Part shown: piece after piece, positions 8,560-19,903 of the stretch
Numbering within the stretch: position 1 is the first letter of the stretch
Layout of the letters: every line of letters starts with the position of its first letter
Source: Spirogloea muscicola
Lineage: Eukaryota > Streptophyta > Zygnematophyceae > Spirogloeales > Spirogloeaceae
Assembly: GCA_009602725.1 (NCBI GenBank)
Contig: WELB01000175.1
Span: 1 to 28,433, forward strand
Length of the DNA stretch: 28,433 nt
Direction: 5' to 3'
The notes under the pieces: model-generated
Seen by the model: the letters and a program-made list of their open reading frames with translations, nothing else
What the model was told of the DNA's origin: nothing
Database searches by the model: none
Translations under genes and position numbers: made by a program

Positions 8560-11500
8560 TTACCCTAAGACACACCTAGAGAGGACATATTTTGTCCCCA
8601 GCAACAACAACGTCACGACACAGAAACCCAAGCACCATCTCCCAGCCATATTGCGGCTGTGGGATGGCGACGTGGTCGAAGAGTAAGTCAATGCATTGTT
8701 CATTGCAAGATGGCTTGTAACTCCCACTACCTTTCTCTTGCGTAGAGATTGGCTATCATGGCTAGACCTGTCAATGTCAGCTACAATCTGCATTGTGCTG
8801 GCCACCAGTTGGGCTGTCGGTGAGGGAAGGCAGGTGGTAGTAGTGACATGACTGGCAGCGGTGGAAGAAACCCTCGACAGATCACCCATCTCCAGTGACT
8901 TTGGCGAGCCGCACAATGACAATCCTGCTGGCGCCGATGTGGAACTTCGCAGGGAACTTGTATGAGGAAGCTCGGCAGCGCTCGCCGGAAGGGTTGGAAT
9001 GCTAGCCAGCACCCGCATCAACCCCGCAAGGAGGGGCTGCTGGCGTAGAATGCTTGATGAAGATGTAACCACTTGACCTGCTGCTGATGAAGACACAGAG
9101 GGTTGTTGAGAGGGCAAGGCAGATGTCGGTGAAGCCTGGAGTCGGCGCTGGCACAATGCTGCTGGCGGATGAGTCCTTGCAGAAGATGAGCCAGTATTTG
9201 CGCTACTCCCGTTTCTTGTGGCTGCACTCTGCCCCATACCTTGAAGAGTCGACGCATGAGGAAATTGTTCTTGATCTATTTGGGACGCTGGTCGGTCTGC
9301 AAGGTTGAGAGGGCTAGCTCCTGGTGCCCTTTGTTCCAAATAAGGGGACTCGTCTGCTAGACTCAGGGCAGTAGCCGGCGCCGACCCAGAAACCCCCACT
9401 CCACCTGGGCCATATATTTTGAAAAGCTAAGAGCCGTGTCAGTATAACCCAGCCTAGATTAACAACAACGACTACAATTTCACTCTGCTCTGCAATCACA
9501 ATGTATGCTCAGGGAATGGCTGTATCAGGCGTAATAAGTGAGCTCAGCAGGTGACAGGAGCAGCAAGTTGATTAACATCAAGACCTCTCCTGCATCAGGA
9601 AGATAGAGAGTTGCTCACCTTCACTATCGAGGTTAGAAGAGGGCTGGACAACATAAGAGGTATCATCTCGTGAAAGAGGATCCGCATCTGCACTTCCTTT
9701 GGCATCCGCCAGAAGAGCTTGCTGTAATTGAATATCCTCTGTTTCTGTGGTCATCGAATATGTGGCACTTTCAACCTGTGCGCAAGGACAGCCATGACAG
9801 TGCTCAGTGCTTGTACTACTGACGGGCATCAAAAGAATAAGACCGACAAGGTGAGCACGGGGACACAGCACTTGAAGAGGGCAGGTATTGTTTGCATGAT
9901 TGTACACCTATACTCGTAAAGGGGGCCTCCATCCTCACCTCTTGCTTTACTTCCATTGCCACAGTAGTCAACTCCCTTCTTTGCACACTGTCTTCTTCAT
10001 ACTCAACCTTTGGTACCGCCAAAACATTGGCGTGACGATAGGGTCCTAGTCTAATGTGTCTTGCTGCTGTGCTAGCATTATGTACACTACTTTCGGCATC
10101 ATCTGTCCGAGTCCGGAGATGGACTGGTCGAGGCCCTCCAGACTCATTTGAAGTGGTCGCCTGTTGGTGATTGTCCAGGAGCTGGGCTCTTGCTCCAGGC
10201 TCAGTAGTGGCTCTTGTTGGTCCTCTTGGAGCACTCATTGACACTGGGCCACTGACGGGCGCTCTGCGCGCCCCTGGCGGGAGGGGCAGAGCAGCCAGTG
10301 CTGGCATAGCTAGAGCTGCCGGTGGAGCAGGCGCACCAGGCACAAGGGGCAAGGGAGCAGCCAACCCAGCTGGCACGTTACGTGTTGCGCGCATGGCATG
10401 TGATGAGGGTGCAGCTGGGCCAGCACGCGCAGGAGCTGCAGCTGAAGCCGCATTTACAGCGAGCACGACAGGCGCGGCTGGCAGGTGTTGTTGCCTGGTT
10501 CCACTGAAACTATTCGCCAGTGCTTCGAAGTCAGCCCATAGATCCGCAGGAGTGACATCGCTGCGGACTTGGAAGGCACTGCCTCCATCCACATCGAGGA
10601 AGTGGTCCACCTGGGCACCAAACGCCTGACTGCTTGTTTAACAAAGGCGTTCTATGAAGAGTCAGCCAGTCAAAAGATACTACATGGTCACATCAGGCCA
10701 GACTCCAGCAGATGCAGGACAGTGTGGAGCAAGCTTGAGAAGGTGCAGCTACCTCCAAGCTTTCATCTGCAATAGGAGCACCTCCCACTGCCTGGAGCAG
10801 GCCCATGGAGAATATTGACTCATCAAAGGGAAGCTCGCCAGGAATGACAGGGAAGTCCACCAGATCTTCAAGTGCAGGAGCGCTTTGAAGCATGCTGTCA
10901 ACATCCTGTGCGAAAGGCAGAGCGGCATACAACAAGGATTAATTGGTCACAACTGACCCAGTCATGCTGGCATGCGCACAGGTATGCCTACAAATTGAGG
11001 GGCAATAGGAACCTTGTAGGCAATTCTGGCATCCAGGCATAGTATAGCTGTAGCACAATTTGACCATATCACACAGATATCAAGAAGCAAACACAGATAT
11101 CAAGAAGCAAAAGTTCAACAACTGACCTCCAAATCCCGGCTGGACACTTCGGCACCCTCACTGAAGGCTGAATCGGCTGCTCGAGCGAGGCCCGCCAGTT
11201 CACCACTGTGACAAAAGGCAAGACCTGCATCGGTGCTTGCGCAGGGGGAAGGCTCGAATGTCATGGCTGTGAGCTTCAGGTCCCTCTGGAGACTTCGCTG
11301 TTCCAGATGCTCCACTTCCTGGCTGGTGTTGTGGGACTCGGCCTTGGCCTCCACAATGCCATCAGAGAATGCACCCCAGACCTGCTGCATTGGGCTGTCC
11401 GGAGATTCCACTTCAAGGTCTGGCAGATTGCTGTAGATGTTCTCCGCTAGCGGACTTGGGCTTCCAACATCCTTGCCATTGCCATTCTTTTTAAAAACGC

Positions 11501-12391
11501 GGCAAAGGACAAATGCATCCTGCACAAAAGGAAGTAGCAATATGTTACAAATTTGGCATCTAAGTACAAAACAATGTTAGACTGGAAACTAAGAATGATA
11601 GAACAACATGTCACAGGTACACCAGGGACATTCATTGGCAGTTCTTACTTGAGCGGCTGTTGCTTTGACATCATCGCTTTCAAGTCGATACTCGTGCATC
11701 ACCCAGTCGGTGCGTTCTCCACTAGGAGCGCGGCCAAGGTAGAACACAAGCGTTTTCTTCATCCCAATAAGCTTCTTGCTTGACAACACTTGGCGATCCT
11801 TGCCCGTGGCCTTCCAGTATCCCGCCTCTGTTGCCCGGTTAGTCCTTGCTCCATTGGGATACTTACGGTCGCGTGGGCTGAAGAAGTACCAGTCATGGCC
11901 TTCCAAACAGGACTTGCCTGAACAACAGACAAACATCAGCCCCAGATTAAGAGGTTAAGCTCTGCTTTTGTATTTATGTATTGGCTTACTAGTTCAAAGC
12001 ATCCAAGCCATACAATAACACTTCAGCATCCCAAACTTTCTTCTGTCAGAAGACTGAAAATTTTCCCAGGTCACTCATGAGGCAATACTTTGAAAACAGA
12101 CACTGCATTGATACGTAGCTAGGAGATTACGGCACGAAGCCAAAGCACCTGCATGATGACTCATACGCTAGGCAATGCACCTCATCTGCAAAAGTATGGC
12201 AGTGATGCATGAGATATTTCACCTGGCAGATCCCATGGTTCGCATTTGTACAGGTCAACCTCTGTGATGACATTCATGTCAATGTGTTTGTGGCTGATCT
12301 TCCTCTTGAGATAGTAGGCAACAAGCTCCTCGTCCGTGGGGCTGAAGCGAAACCCGGGTGGCAATTGGCGCTGGACTGGGAAGCGAGCCAT
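8560..12391 (-). CDS. NAC transcription factor with C-terminal membrane anchor (NTL type), 885 aa
   Basis: Seven exons: 12391-12223, 11917-11649, 11519-11127, 10905-10753, 10610-9939, 9775-9619 and 9404-8560. All introns are GT-AG and all junctions keep phase. The ATG at 12389-12391 is nine codons before LPPGFRF. The NAC domain is complete at residues 10-159: A ([19 protein letters not shown]), B ([14 protein letters not shown]), C ([15 protein letters not shown], then GYWKATGKD, which contacts DNA in this family), D ([26 protein letters not shown]) and E ([11 protein letters not shown]). Residues 290-730 are Ala/Pro/Ser-rich with acidic patches (DLWADFEAL), probably the activation region. 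[15 protein letters not shown] at about 737-751 resembles a motif I recall from plant membrane-bound NACs. One hydrophobic helix, [19 protein letters not shown] (about 861-879), leaves a tail of only six residues. I infer a tail-anchored ER or mitochondrial precursor released by proteolysis under stress. Confidence 0.95.
11071..11110. repeat. Perfect 20-bp tandem duplication in NAC intron 3
   Basis: ACACAGATATCAAGAAGCAA occurs twice without a break. It ends 16 bases upstream (plus-strand sense) of the intron 3 donor. Exact identity implies a recent slippage or repair event. Confidence 0.95.
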
Positions 12392-12515
12392 GATGTGGAA
12401 GCTCAGATGTTGGCGAAGCCCAGATGTTGCTGAACGTGAGCTGTTGCCGAGTGAACTATGACAATCCTCCAAGAGCCGGCGTATACAGAGTTACGTAGTT
12501 CAGGGAGGGGGTCGG

Positions 12516-12523
12516 TGACGTCA
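12516..12523. promoter_or_regulatory. TGACGTCA palindrome upstream of the NAC start
   Basis: The full bZIP/CRE palindrome TGACGTCA lies 125 bp upstream of the NAC ATG, and a TACGTA core lies nearby at about 12492-12497. In plants, ACGT-core elements bind bZIP factors, including those of the ER stress response. Whether this one is used is inference. An AG acceptor-like site at about 12528 and a GTGAGT donor-like site at about 12771 (minus strand) would allow a 5' UTR intron here. Confidence 0.4.
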
Positions 12524-14002
12524 GGCCTGCGCAAATTAGGAACTATATGTTGCAATGCCGGAGCCGTGTCCCCTCCCCCCTTCCCCCTTCCCACTCCACA
12601 CACTGCGTATTGACAATGTCCAAACGTTCAGCTGTGATCCTGTGCAGCAGTCTCCACATTTGAAGCAAAATTGACCGTGCCCGACCCGCAAGGCATCAGT
12701 GCACCACCACGATTTACTCTTCTCACCATAACATGGCATAAGAGTGATCAAGAGGTGCGCGAATACTCACCAGGATAAAGCTCCTGCAAATTCTAGCAAT
12801 GTACGCCTGGACGCTGCGACTCCAGGGTCTTGTCGGAGGCAGCGGGAGCAGGCCAATGGAGTGCGCGCACGCCCTTTGGCTACAGCGCCCGCCGCCGAGG
12901 CGAGGTGCTGCGAGCGGTCAGCCCGGAGCACGTCCCTCCGGAGACTCGTCGGAGGTAGGGGCGAGCAGGCGACCAATGTGGCCCTGGCCCGCGCCCGCGC
13001 CTCGGCGGCGGCCGCCGGAAGCGCCGCAACGCGACGGACGGCTCCCACTGCAGAGCAGAGAGGCAAAGGCGCCAGGGGGAGGCAATGCGCCGCAAGCAGC
13101 GGAGGCTCGACGGCGGGGCGCGCCGTCCGCCGCCGCGACGCCGGCGGCGNCCGGCGAGCGGCCGGCACGAGCGAGCCCCCGCCGGCGGGGCTCGTCGCGA
13201 GCCTCGCGGCCCGCACCCGCAGAGGCCGGGGTGCAACTTCGGGTCCTCTGCGGGCCTCTGTGGGAGAGGGGCCACGGGCGTGCCCCCCGCCGCCCCGGGC
13301 CGAGGTGCGGCTGGGGGCTTGCGTGCGGGCCAAGACTCCGCCGGGCCCCGCTGAGGACGCGCTCGTCAGCGGGGCCCGCCCCCCACCCCATTGCGCCGCA
13401 CCTTCCGCCAACCCGTGCCGCTGACGGGGGCCCCAAAAGGCTTCAAGGGTAAACGAAAGTGGCTCTCCCAAAAGGGAAAACAAGGCGGCTCTCCCATTGG
13501 GGCCAAGGGCTGTGAACAGCCAGCCCGAAAAGCAGTCAACAAGGTCTGAACGGGCCGAAGCGGCAGAAAACCGCTTGCCCAAAGCCTTTCCCAGTAGGGT
13601 AATCACGTAGTAACCTCTGATTAGGAGCGAGGCGCACGTCAGAAAGACTAAGGGCGCCGGGAAGAAAGCGCGGCCAGATTGACTGGTGGCTGGGAAAGGC
13701 CAGCCCAAAGGAAAGCAATCCCCTCGACAAAAGCCAGAGGCTGCAGCTAGAGCACGGCCAGCACGTAGATGCAAGGCGTGGGCCATGGACCGCTGGAGTA
13801 TTATGGACCGTTGGAGTAATATAATAGGGTGTCACTTCGTGGCAGAGTTTGAGCGTGACCGCATCGTCAGGATCAGGGTAGGCTTCCTGCAATTGGGGGA
13901 GTCGTGAGAGTCGCTCTCCCCATGTGTATGTGGGCTCCCAGCCACCGTCATTCTTTTCTCTGGGCTGGCCTCTCACAGCCACCGCCCCCTCCTTTCCGGT
14001 AT
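12524..14002. other. GC-rich spacer with hairpin repeats and one ambiguous base
   Basis: From 12800 to 13440 the DNA is very GC-rich, so almost all frames are open on both strands; I call no gene. An N stands at 13150, and a strong palindrome (CGAGCCCC/GGGGCTCG) lies at 13172-13194. From 13440 to 13720 the DNA changes to purine-rich units with hairpins: GGGCTG/CAGCCC near 13507-13526, AAGCGG/CCGCTT near 13558-13576, and GGCTGG/CCAGCC at 13688-13705. Two CTCTCCCA-type units lie at 13460 and 13490. A 16-bp unit (ATGGACCGYTGGAGTA) is repeated in tandem near 13783-13815. This looks like old repeat DNA upstream of the NAC promoter. Confidence 0.5.
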
Positions 14003-14180
14003 TCGAGCGTCAGCTAGCGACCTCTATGTGCTGACTCGTGGTTACTGAGCGGGTCAGCTTAGCAGCAGGTGACGTACATTTGTCCAATGTGCTTGCCTTT
14101 GTACTTGGCCACACATGGCCTCCCCATCTCTTAATATACACGCATTTTTCCCAGCACAGAGGGGGGCTGTGAGGAGCCCG
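14003..14180. repeat. Dispersed repeat, copy 1
   Basis: It shares a long block with 19655-19840 in the same orientation. The core CTGACTCGTGGTTACTGA, one base different, then GGGTCAGCTTAGCAGCAGGT is almost identical, followed by a diverged part with matching TGTCAATGTGCTTGCC-like, AATATACAC-like and AGGAGCCCGCAAG-like pieces. This copy contains CAGAGGGGGGCTGTGAGG near 14156-14173, a possible polypurine tract followed by TG. The type of element is unknown. Confidence 0.8.
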
Positions 14181-14808
14181 CAAGGTGTAGATGGACAACA
14201 ATGAGGCCAAGGTGATACGTGGGGATTTCGGCCAGGTGATATGTGGGGCTTGAGGATTAGGCAGCCAGTCTTGCGATAGTCTGAGCGTGGGTACCATAAA
14301 GTCAGGTGTAGCGCATGATATCAAGGGCATGCTTGATACCCCCACTCCGGCGCTCCACTGTAAGGTGATAGAAAGGTACTGCCCGTCAGGCAGTGGCCTT
14401 GTGTTCGGCCAACTCGAGCACAATCTTTTCAAGGTACAGCCTGCTGCACCCAGGTGCGTAGTGCTCTCTCTCACAAAGCCTTTGCCCGATAGAAGGCCTA
14501 ACAAGGCATGCAGTGCCCTCAGTATTCAAGGATGCGGAGAACACTGGTGACCTCAAGAGCAACTGCACAAAACGACTAAGAATTGCTGCCCAAAATCGTC
14601 AATGATGCCGTAGTGATATCTTCAGGCTTTCAAGATGAGAGTGAAATAATGGAAATCTGCCTTAAAATAAATGTGGGTTGTCCACTGCGTGCGCCTGGAG
14701 CATGAGGTCTGCAGCAGGTTCAGTAATGTATGTGTTTAGATCTGAGTATTGGAAGGAGCACTGCATGTGCCCTCTAGACACATGCAGCCCGAGGACTAAG
14801 AGGTCCAG
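14181..14808. other. Spacer downstream of the ALMT gene
   Basis: I see no gene. It contains a short imperfect tandem pair, GGCCAAGGTGATACGTGGGG and GGCCAGGTGATATGTGGGG, near 14200-14250. The right part, near 14660-14808, is AT-richer (CTTAAAATAAATGTGG) and probably carries the ALMT 3' UTR and poly(A) region on the minus strand. Confidence 0.45.
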
Positions 14809-17800
14809 TCATACTTCTACTGTTGTTGCGGCCTTGACTGAGAAGCTGGCATGCCAGCTGAGATCCTCAACGCAGGCCACCACAAATTTCATTTTGGCCA
14901 CAAGCTCAATAAGCAGGGACGCAAATTTAACGAGCGACAGTGCCGAGATGCGCTCAATGCTGCCCTCCCAATTCCTTCCCAAGCTATTTCGCCTCTGTTT
15001 GTTGCAGCCAACAGGCACACAAGTCATTTACATGTTCCCAAGTTGCAGGCACTGCCGGCATGAGGAGGCAACAACAAAGTGGAGTGCTAGCATTGCCAAG
15101 TTCTCCCTCTGGTTCTAGAATCATTTGGCTAATAGGCTCTCGGGAAGAGGTTGCATGAGCCAACAATCAGCAGATACCATTTCTAAAGGGGTGACTGGCT
15201 GCACCATACCTGCAAGAAGCTGGCCTGCCATTGGGTCGGTTGCATTGTGCGGTATGGCTTTGGATTTTGAGCAAGATACGCCTCCCACTCCAGCACTGCT
15301 TCGGGCTTCGTGCCAGAGCTCACGTCAACTACAACATCCTCTGCAACTTCCAACAGCGTCCTCCCGCTCTCCTCCTGCTGCGAGGCTCTACCGCTTGCTT
15401 CCCTTCTAAGCTCGTTTTGCGGTTGTGCACTGCAGCTGACGTCGCCAAGCCGGCTGAGCTGGCCATTACTTGCACCTCTTGCCATATCATCCTCCGCGCC
15501 CGGGGTGCAGTGCAGAGGTCCCTCCAGAGAGCCCGGCGACTCTGGACCCTCCACCAGCGTGCCCATGATGTTGCCGACATACTTAGGCACACCAGCAGCG
15601 CTGGCTGACGTTGGAGGCGCAGACATGCTCGACTTTGAAGCCGTGCTCTGCGCCAAAGAATCCCAAACATCTGCCATACTTGGCCCCTCTGTTGGGGTGG
15701 TCACGTGCTTCCTGGGGCCAGCCTGCAGCTGACCAGGCTTCTTCGGTGCTGACTTGCGCCGTGCCTCAGCCAGTGGGACCTCACTAGGTGGACTCTGGGC
15801 ATCCGTTCGTACACCCGGCTCATCCTCTCCCCCTGCAAGTGAATGCGGGCTTACCACAGCAGCCATGGATTGACGTGGCGGCTCTGACAGGACCCGCTTG
15901 CCATCCAGGTCCGGCCGACATTCACCATCCCGAGCGTCATTGCTGCGGCGCACATTACTGGTGCTCTCTGCAACCTGCACAGCTGTTCGCAGCTCCCCCC
16001 TCCTTGGGTCCATGCAGTGCTCGGCATCCACCGACCACACGTCCTCCTCGCTCTTCACACTGCTGCTCAGCTGTGCCACCTCGCCATCCGCTGCTGCGCC
16101 GCTGCTGTCGTTGCAGTCCGTGTCCTCAACTTGCCTAAGTTGGCTATCAGGAATGTTCGACAGCGACGCATACAGCGAGTAGCGGGGCGACTTCTGCGCC
16201 CCCTTGCCCAAGAGGCGGTGCGTATGAATGTACACCTTGTGCTGCAACAACAGAGACGCCTCCTCCATTCGTTGCACATTGTCTCTCGCCACAAACTGCT
16301 GCATCTTGCAAATGCTGTCCCCGAGTATTCGCAGCACCTTGGCACATTCATTGCTGATCGTCATCATATCCTGCAACCAGAGAAAGGCACAAGGACAAGG
16401 GCAACACAGGAAGCACTAAAACCTCAGCATCTCAAAGTACCCCATGCACCCAATACTTCAGGTCCTTCAACATCTTCTGCAGTACACACAACCAGACCAG
16501 CTTGATCGAGTGAGCGATTACGCATGACGGGGTAGCAAACAACCTGCGCAAAGAGATCTCTCAGACATTTAGGAGCCTGGATCTCCGCCCTCAAGCAGCC
16601 ATCGAGGGCAATGACATCATAGAGAACGTAGCGCAGGTTGTCATGCACGTCATCATAGAGGTGCCAAGGGTACCCCGGGAAGAATTTGCCGTGACAGGGC
16701 TCCCAACGCACAGCTGCCAGCTGCATGGATAACCACTAGGCACACTTACCTTATGTCAGCATCGGGAAATGGCCAAGATAGCAGTTCTTCTATTGACAAT
16801 ACTCAGAGTTATAGGCCACTGTAAGTGCAAGAATGCCAACGGTTCTGATCAAGGTGCATATCAACAAAACAAACAAACATAATTCCGAGGCCATGTAATC
16901 CTACACATTGCTTTTTGCATATTCAAATAGCAGTAGTATGATACTCAAATATCTGAGGGTGTCTGCTCAGGCCACTTTGCACCATGCTTCAATAACATAC
17001 TCCAATAAAATAAGAGAGCAACAAGTCTTACCAGCTTGTCAACCTCAGAGTCTGACATCAAAACTTCATTGTAGCTCTGGTGAATTTTGTCATCCTCAGA
17101 TCTCCCGCTCTTGATGTCAGGCACATGGTCGAGCTCGTGCCCAGCAACATACTCGTCCACACACCTGCGCTTCGCCATGCTTGTCACTGTCGGGCACAGG
17201 TAGCTAGAGCTCCACCGCCCAGACCCCACGCTTGCTGTGCAAAGCAAATTGATCATCATGCAAGGGGAGGACAAGGGAGTGTACCTCTGGAGGACAACAG
17301 CGGCTGTCTCAAAGTTCTTCGAGACGAGCTTGTGGAGCGAGTCGCCCGCAAATGTGGGGCGGATGCTCAGATTGATGAGAACAGCCAGGCATGCGCCGAG
17401 GACAATCATGGAGAAGCGGAGAAGCGGGAGGACAAGGCGCTCAGATGTTCGGTAGCCTGTGACAATTAGGATGTGGAAGCAGATTGTGGCGACGGTGAGC
17501 GAGTAGCCCCACTGCTCCTTGATTCCAGGGAGGCCCTTGATGAAGCGGAAGCCTGCGCCGCCAACAACTACACACAGCACCTGGACGCACAGAGCACGGC
17601 AGATCATGCAGGGTATGCTAAAGAAATGCCTGACTGAGACAGACCCTGGACGATTCAAAGATATAAGTCAGCGATGGATTATTTCATAGACAACGCCGAG
17701 ATATACAGCTCCGCGCGACAGAGTCAACAGCAGCTACAAGACGAGCAAGTGTGACCGGCCTGACTCTGGTCACGACCACAAACAGCTCCTGCAATGTTGG

Positions 17801-19035
17801 CAGGCTTATCAACCAGCAGGTCGACCAGCTTGCATGCAACAAGAAGAGTTGTTCCGAGGTGCCACCACCGATTCAACAGCACTTACCACGAAGGGCGCAT
17901 AGTACCAGCCCAGCATGGGGCCAACCTGATCGATGGCAAGGGCCAGCGACCCTGCAGAGAACGTCCCAACGATGCGGTTGAAGCCCTTGGAGAGGGAGAG
18001 GCCGATGTTCGCCTCGTACAGAATGTCGATGGTGATGAGCATCCAAAGCCCCACCTTGGAGAAGACGTCGTAGGGATGCGGCAGCGTCGTGATGCACAGC
18101 GTGGCAGCAAGCCCGCCAGCAATGCCTGGCGGCGACAACACGAAGGAGCGGCGGCGACCAAGCTCGTCCCGTCATCTCCACGACTGACCAGCCACTAGAG
18201 TGCTCAGCTCTCCCACCAATTGTCCAAGTGCTGCTTGCCATTGCCAAGCTGCTGACTGAAGCTTGCCACAATTGCGGAGCATGCAAAGCCACAAATCTAC
18301 AAGCGGAGGCTAACGGCCAGAGTATGTGGCGAACGGGACGTGTCAGTATACCTTGCTTGGCTGAGAGGGTGGCGAGGTTGCGGTTGGTCGTGATCTGGGA
18401 CCGGAGCATGGCCAGCCCGCCGGCGAGCTTGGACGGCACCGCCGGCAGGCCCCTGGCGGCGGCGGCAACAGCCGCGGCGGCGGCCGCCGGCGGGCGCTTG
18501 CGCGCGCGGCTGGTCGACGCCGCCTTGCTGCACAATGCGGCGGGAGGCAGCTTCAGTTAAGGAGCGTCAACACTGGCCAGGCCGGGACTCACTCGCCCAA
18601 CCCATAAGTGCAGGCTGCCATTACGGCTGGCTCTAAACCTAAGCCAGACGACGTGTGTTGAATGGAGACCGGTCATCACCTCAGGCTGAGGCGGCGCTGC
18701 CGCGCAGACAGTGGTGTGGGAGGCCAGGCAGTCGGCCCAAAGCCTCCGGCTCCAGCGCCTCCGGGCTCGGCGTGGCCAGTGTCCACTCGTAGCCTCGGCA
18801 GACTGGAAGGCCATTTCGCGTCTCCACCGCCGCCGCCGCCGCCGCCGCCGGCGGCTTCAGGCGGTTCAACGGGCGCAGCCTCCTGAATCTCCATGTGGCT
18901 GCCGCCCTGGTGGCCGTTGCCGGTCGCATCGTCGGCTTTGAGTAGGGGCTCCGCGAGCGAGTCGGCCGGCGGCGCCGCCGCGGCGGCGGCACCGCCAGGC
19001 CGCCGCCAGCTCCACTGCGCCGCTGAAGGCGCCAT
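14809..19035 (-). CDS. ALMT-family anion channel with long C-terminal insertion, 920 aa
   Basis: Eight exons: 19035-18680, 18527-18352, 18125-17887, 17580-17285, 17203-17032, 16720-16544, 16370-15210 and 14994-14809. All introns are GT-AG and phase is kept. Residues 1-177 are Gly/Ala-rich, with an EPLL and a poly-Gly run from a CCG triplet repeat. The membrane domain is at about 178-345, with IGLSLSKGFNRIVGTFSAG and IVTGYRTSE, then PTFAGDSLHKLVSKNFE, all typical of ALMT. The soluble helical part has the family WEP motif (RWEPCHGKF, W419-E420-P421), PWHLYDDV and ECAKVLRILGDSI. A Ser/Pro/Glu-rich stretch of about 330 residues follows in exon 7. The last exon restores the conserved ALSLVKFASLLIELVAKM block. 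Known members are 450-600 residues long and pass malate or inorganic anions at the plasma membrane or tonoplast. The exon 8 acceptor is the least certain junction. Confidence 0.9.
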
Positions 19036-19654
19036 TGACGGCGGCGGCGGCAGCGGCGGCGGCGAGGATGGTCCGTGGAAAGAAGAAGCAGGGAAGGGAG
19101 GTTTTCAGCGAGCCAGCGCAGATGGAAGGTTTTGGAGCGGCTAACGGGGAAGACACTCGTCCAGTGGAAGACGATGGCTGTGAATGAAGAAAGTGCTCGC
19201 CCGTTGAGGATAGGATTTGCGAATGGCCAGCCCAGAAGCAGCCGCTTTCTTTATGGAATGAACCAAGTCTGATGGGGGCCCAGAAACAAGTGGAAAAGTG
19301 CGCAGCGACTCATGTGGCCACTGGGTGCTCGCAATTCTCTGGTGAGCAGCCGCAGGTCAGAGAAACTAATAAGAGTTCGGAAGGAAACAAGAAACCAATC
19401 ATACAAGGGCCACGCCGTGAGGCCTGACCCGGTGAGCCTGACCTGGGCTCGACTGAAACGTCACAGCCCATCAGTAAAAGCCAGCCAGGTGCAGTACAGC
19501 TGGTCAAGCTCCCACAGACTCCCGTCCTCGCACCTGCCGCGCACAGGCCCTCCATCACTTGATGCACACCTTCGCCGCGCTAGGCGGCGCAGGCGGCGCG
19601 CGGCGAGGGCGCGGGCGCCTGTGCCGTCGACTCCTCGGCTGGCTCCCTCAGCTT
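19036..19654. other. Divergent intergenic region, ALMT side
   Basis: This is the left part of the spacer between two divergently transcribed genes, so it should contain the ALMT promoter. A (GGC)n-rich stretch ends near 19070. AAGAAAGTGCTCGCCCGTTGAGG near 19188 and GGCCAGCCCAGAAG near 19223 resemble pieces at 5722-5785 and 13480-13712. I saw no convincing TATA box for either gene. Confidence 0.4.
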
Positions 19655-19840
19655 CCAGTCAGCGACGTGCTCTACGTGCTGACTCGTGGTTACTGAACGG
19701 GTCAGCTTAGCAGCAGGTGATGTACATCCTGTCAATGTGCTTGCCATCGAAACTGGCCACTCAGGCCCCTCCGATACACGGTACACACTTCATGCACACT
19801 CACTCAATACACACTCCATTTTCCAGGAGCCCACAAGCGG
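19655..19840. repeat. Dispersed repeat, copy 2, next to the elongin C start
   Basis: This is the second copy of the repeat at 14003-14180, in the same orientation. The best block is at about 19676-19745; weaker similarity runs to AGGAGCCCACAAG near 19827-19838. It ends about 65 bp before the elongin C ATG, so it must supply part of that gene's promoter or 5' UTR unless the transcript starts very close to the ATG. Confidence 0.8.
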
Positions 19841-19903
19841 GAGAAGTCTGGTTCTGGTGGGCGTGTAGCCACCGCGGCCGCCGTGCCCGTGGAGGCGAGC
19901 GCC

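Noticed and set aside
8659-8744. Possible intron in the last NAC exon (donor GTAGTG, acceptor CCACAG)
   Set aside because: Splicing it would shift the frame and destroy the hydrophobic C-terminal helix. Unspliced, the frame runs cleanly to the stop and gives a good membrane anchor.
10171-10629. A 152-codon plus-strand open frame with Ala/Gly-rich sequence
   Set aside because: It is the antisense shadow of NAC exon 5, whose Ala/Pro-rich codons leave the opposite strand open.
12767-13786. A 339-codon minus-strand open frame, with other long frames on both strands at 12744-13452
   Set aside because: The stretch is so GC-rich that stop codons are rare in every frame. The translations are Ala/Arg/Pro/Gly-biased with no domain, and the frames overlap on both strands. 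No splice structure joins them to a gene.
14003-14100. tRNA-derived SINE or tRNA gene in the dispersed repeat
   Set aside because: I found no A-box plus B-box pair, no cloverleaf, and no poly(A) or simple-repeat tail at the end of the shared block.
15183-15210. ALMT ending at the TAG at 15183 without an eighth exon
   Set aside because: A good donor (CAG|GTATGG) lies just before it, and a downstream frame on the same strand contains the conserved FASLLIELVAKM block of ALMT proteins in matching phase, so splicing is much more likely.
18676-19156. Plus- and minus-strand Gly/Ala/Arg-rich frames other than the ALMT first exon
   Set aside because: They result from the CCG triplet repeat. Only the minus frame starting at 19035 has an ATG and a donor in phase with the next ALMT exon.
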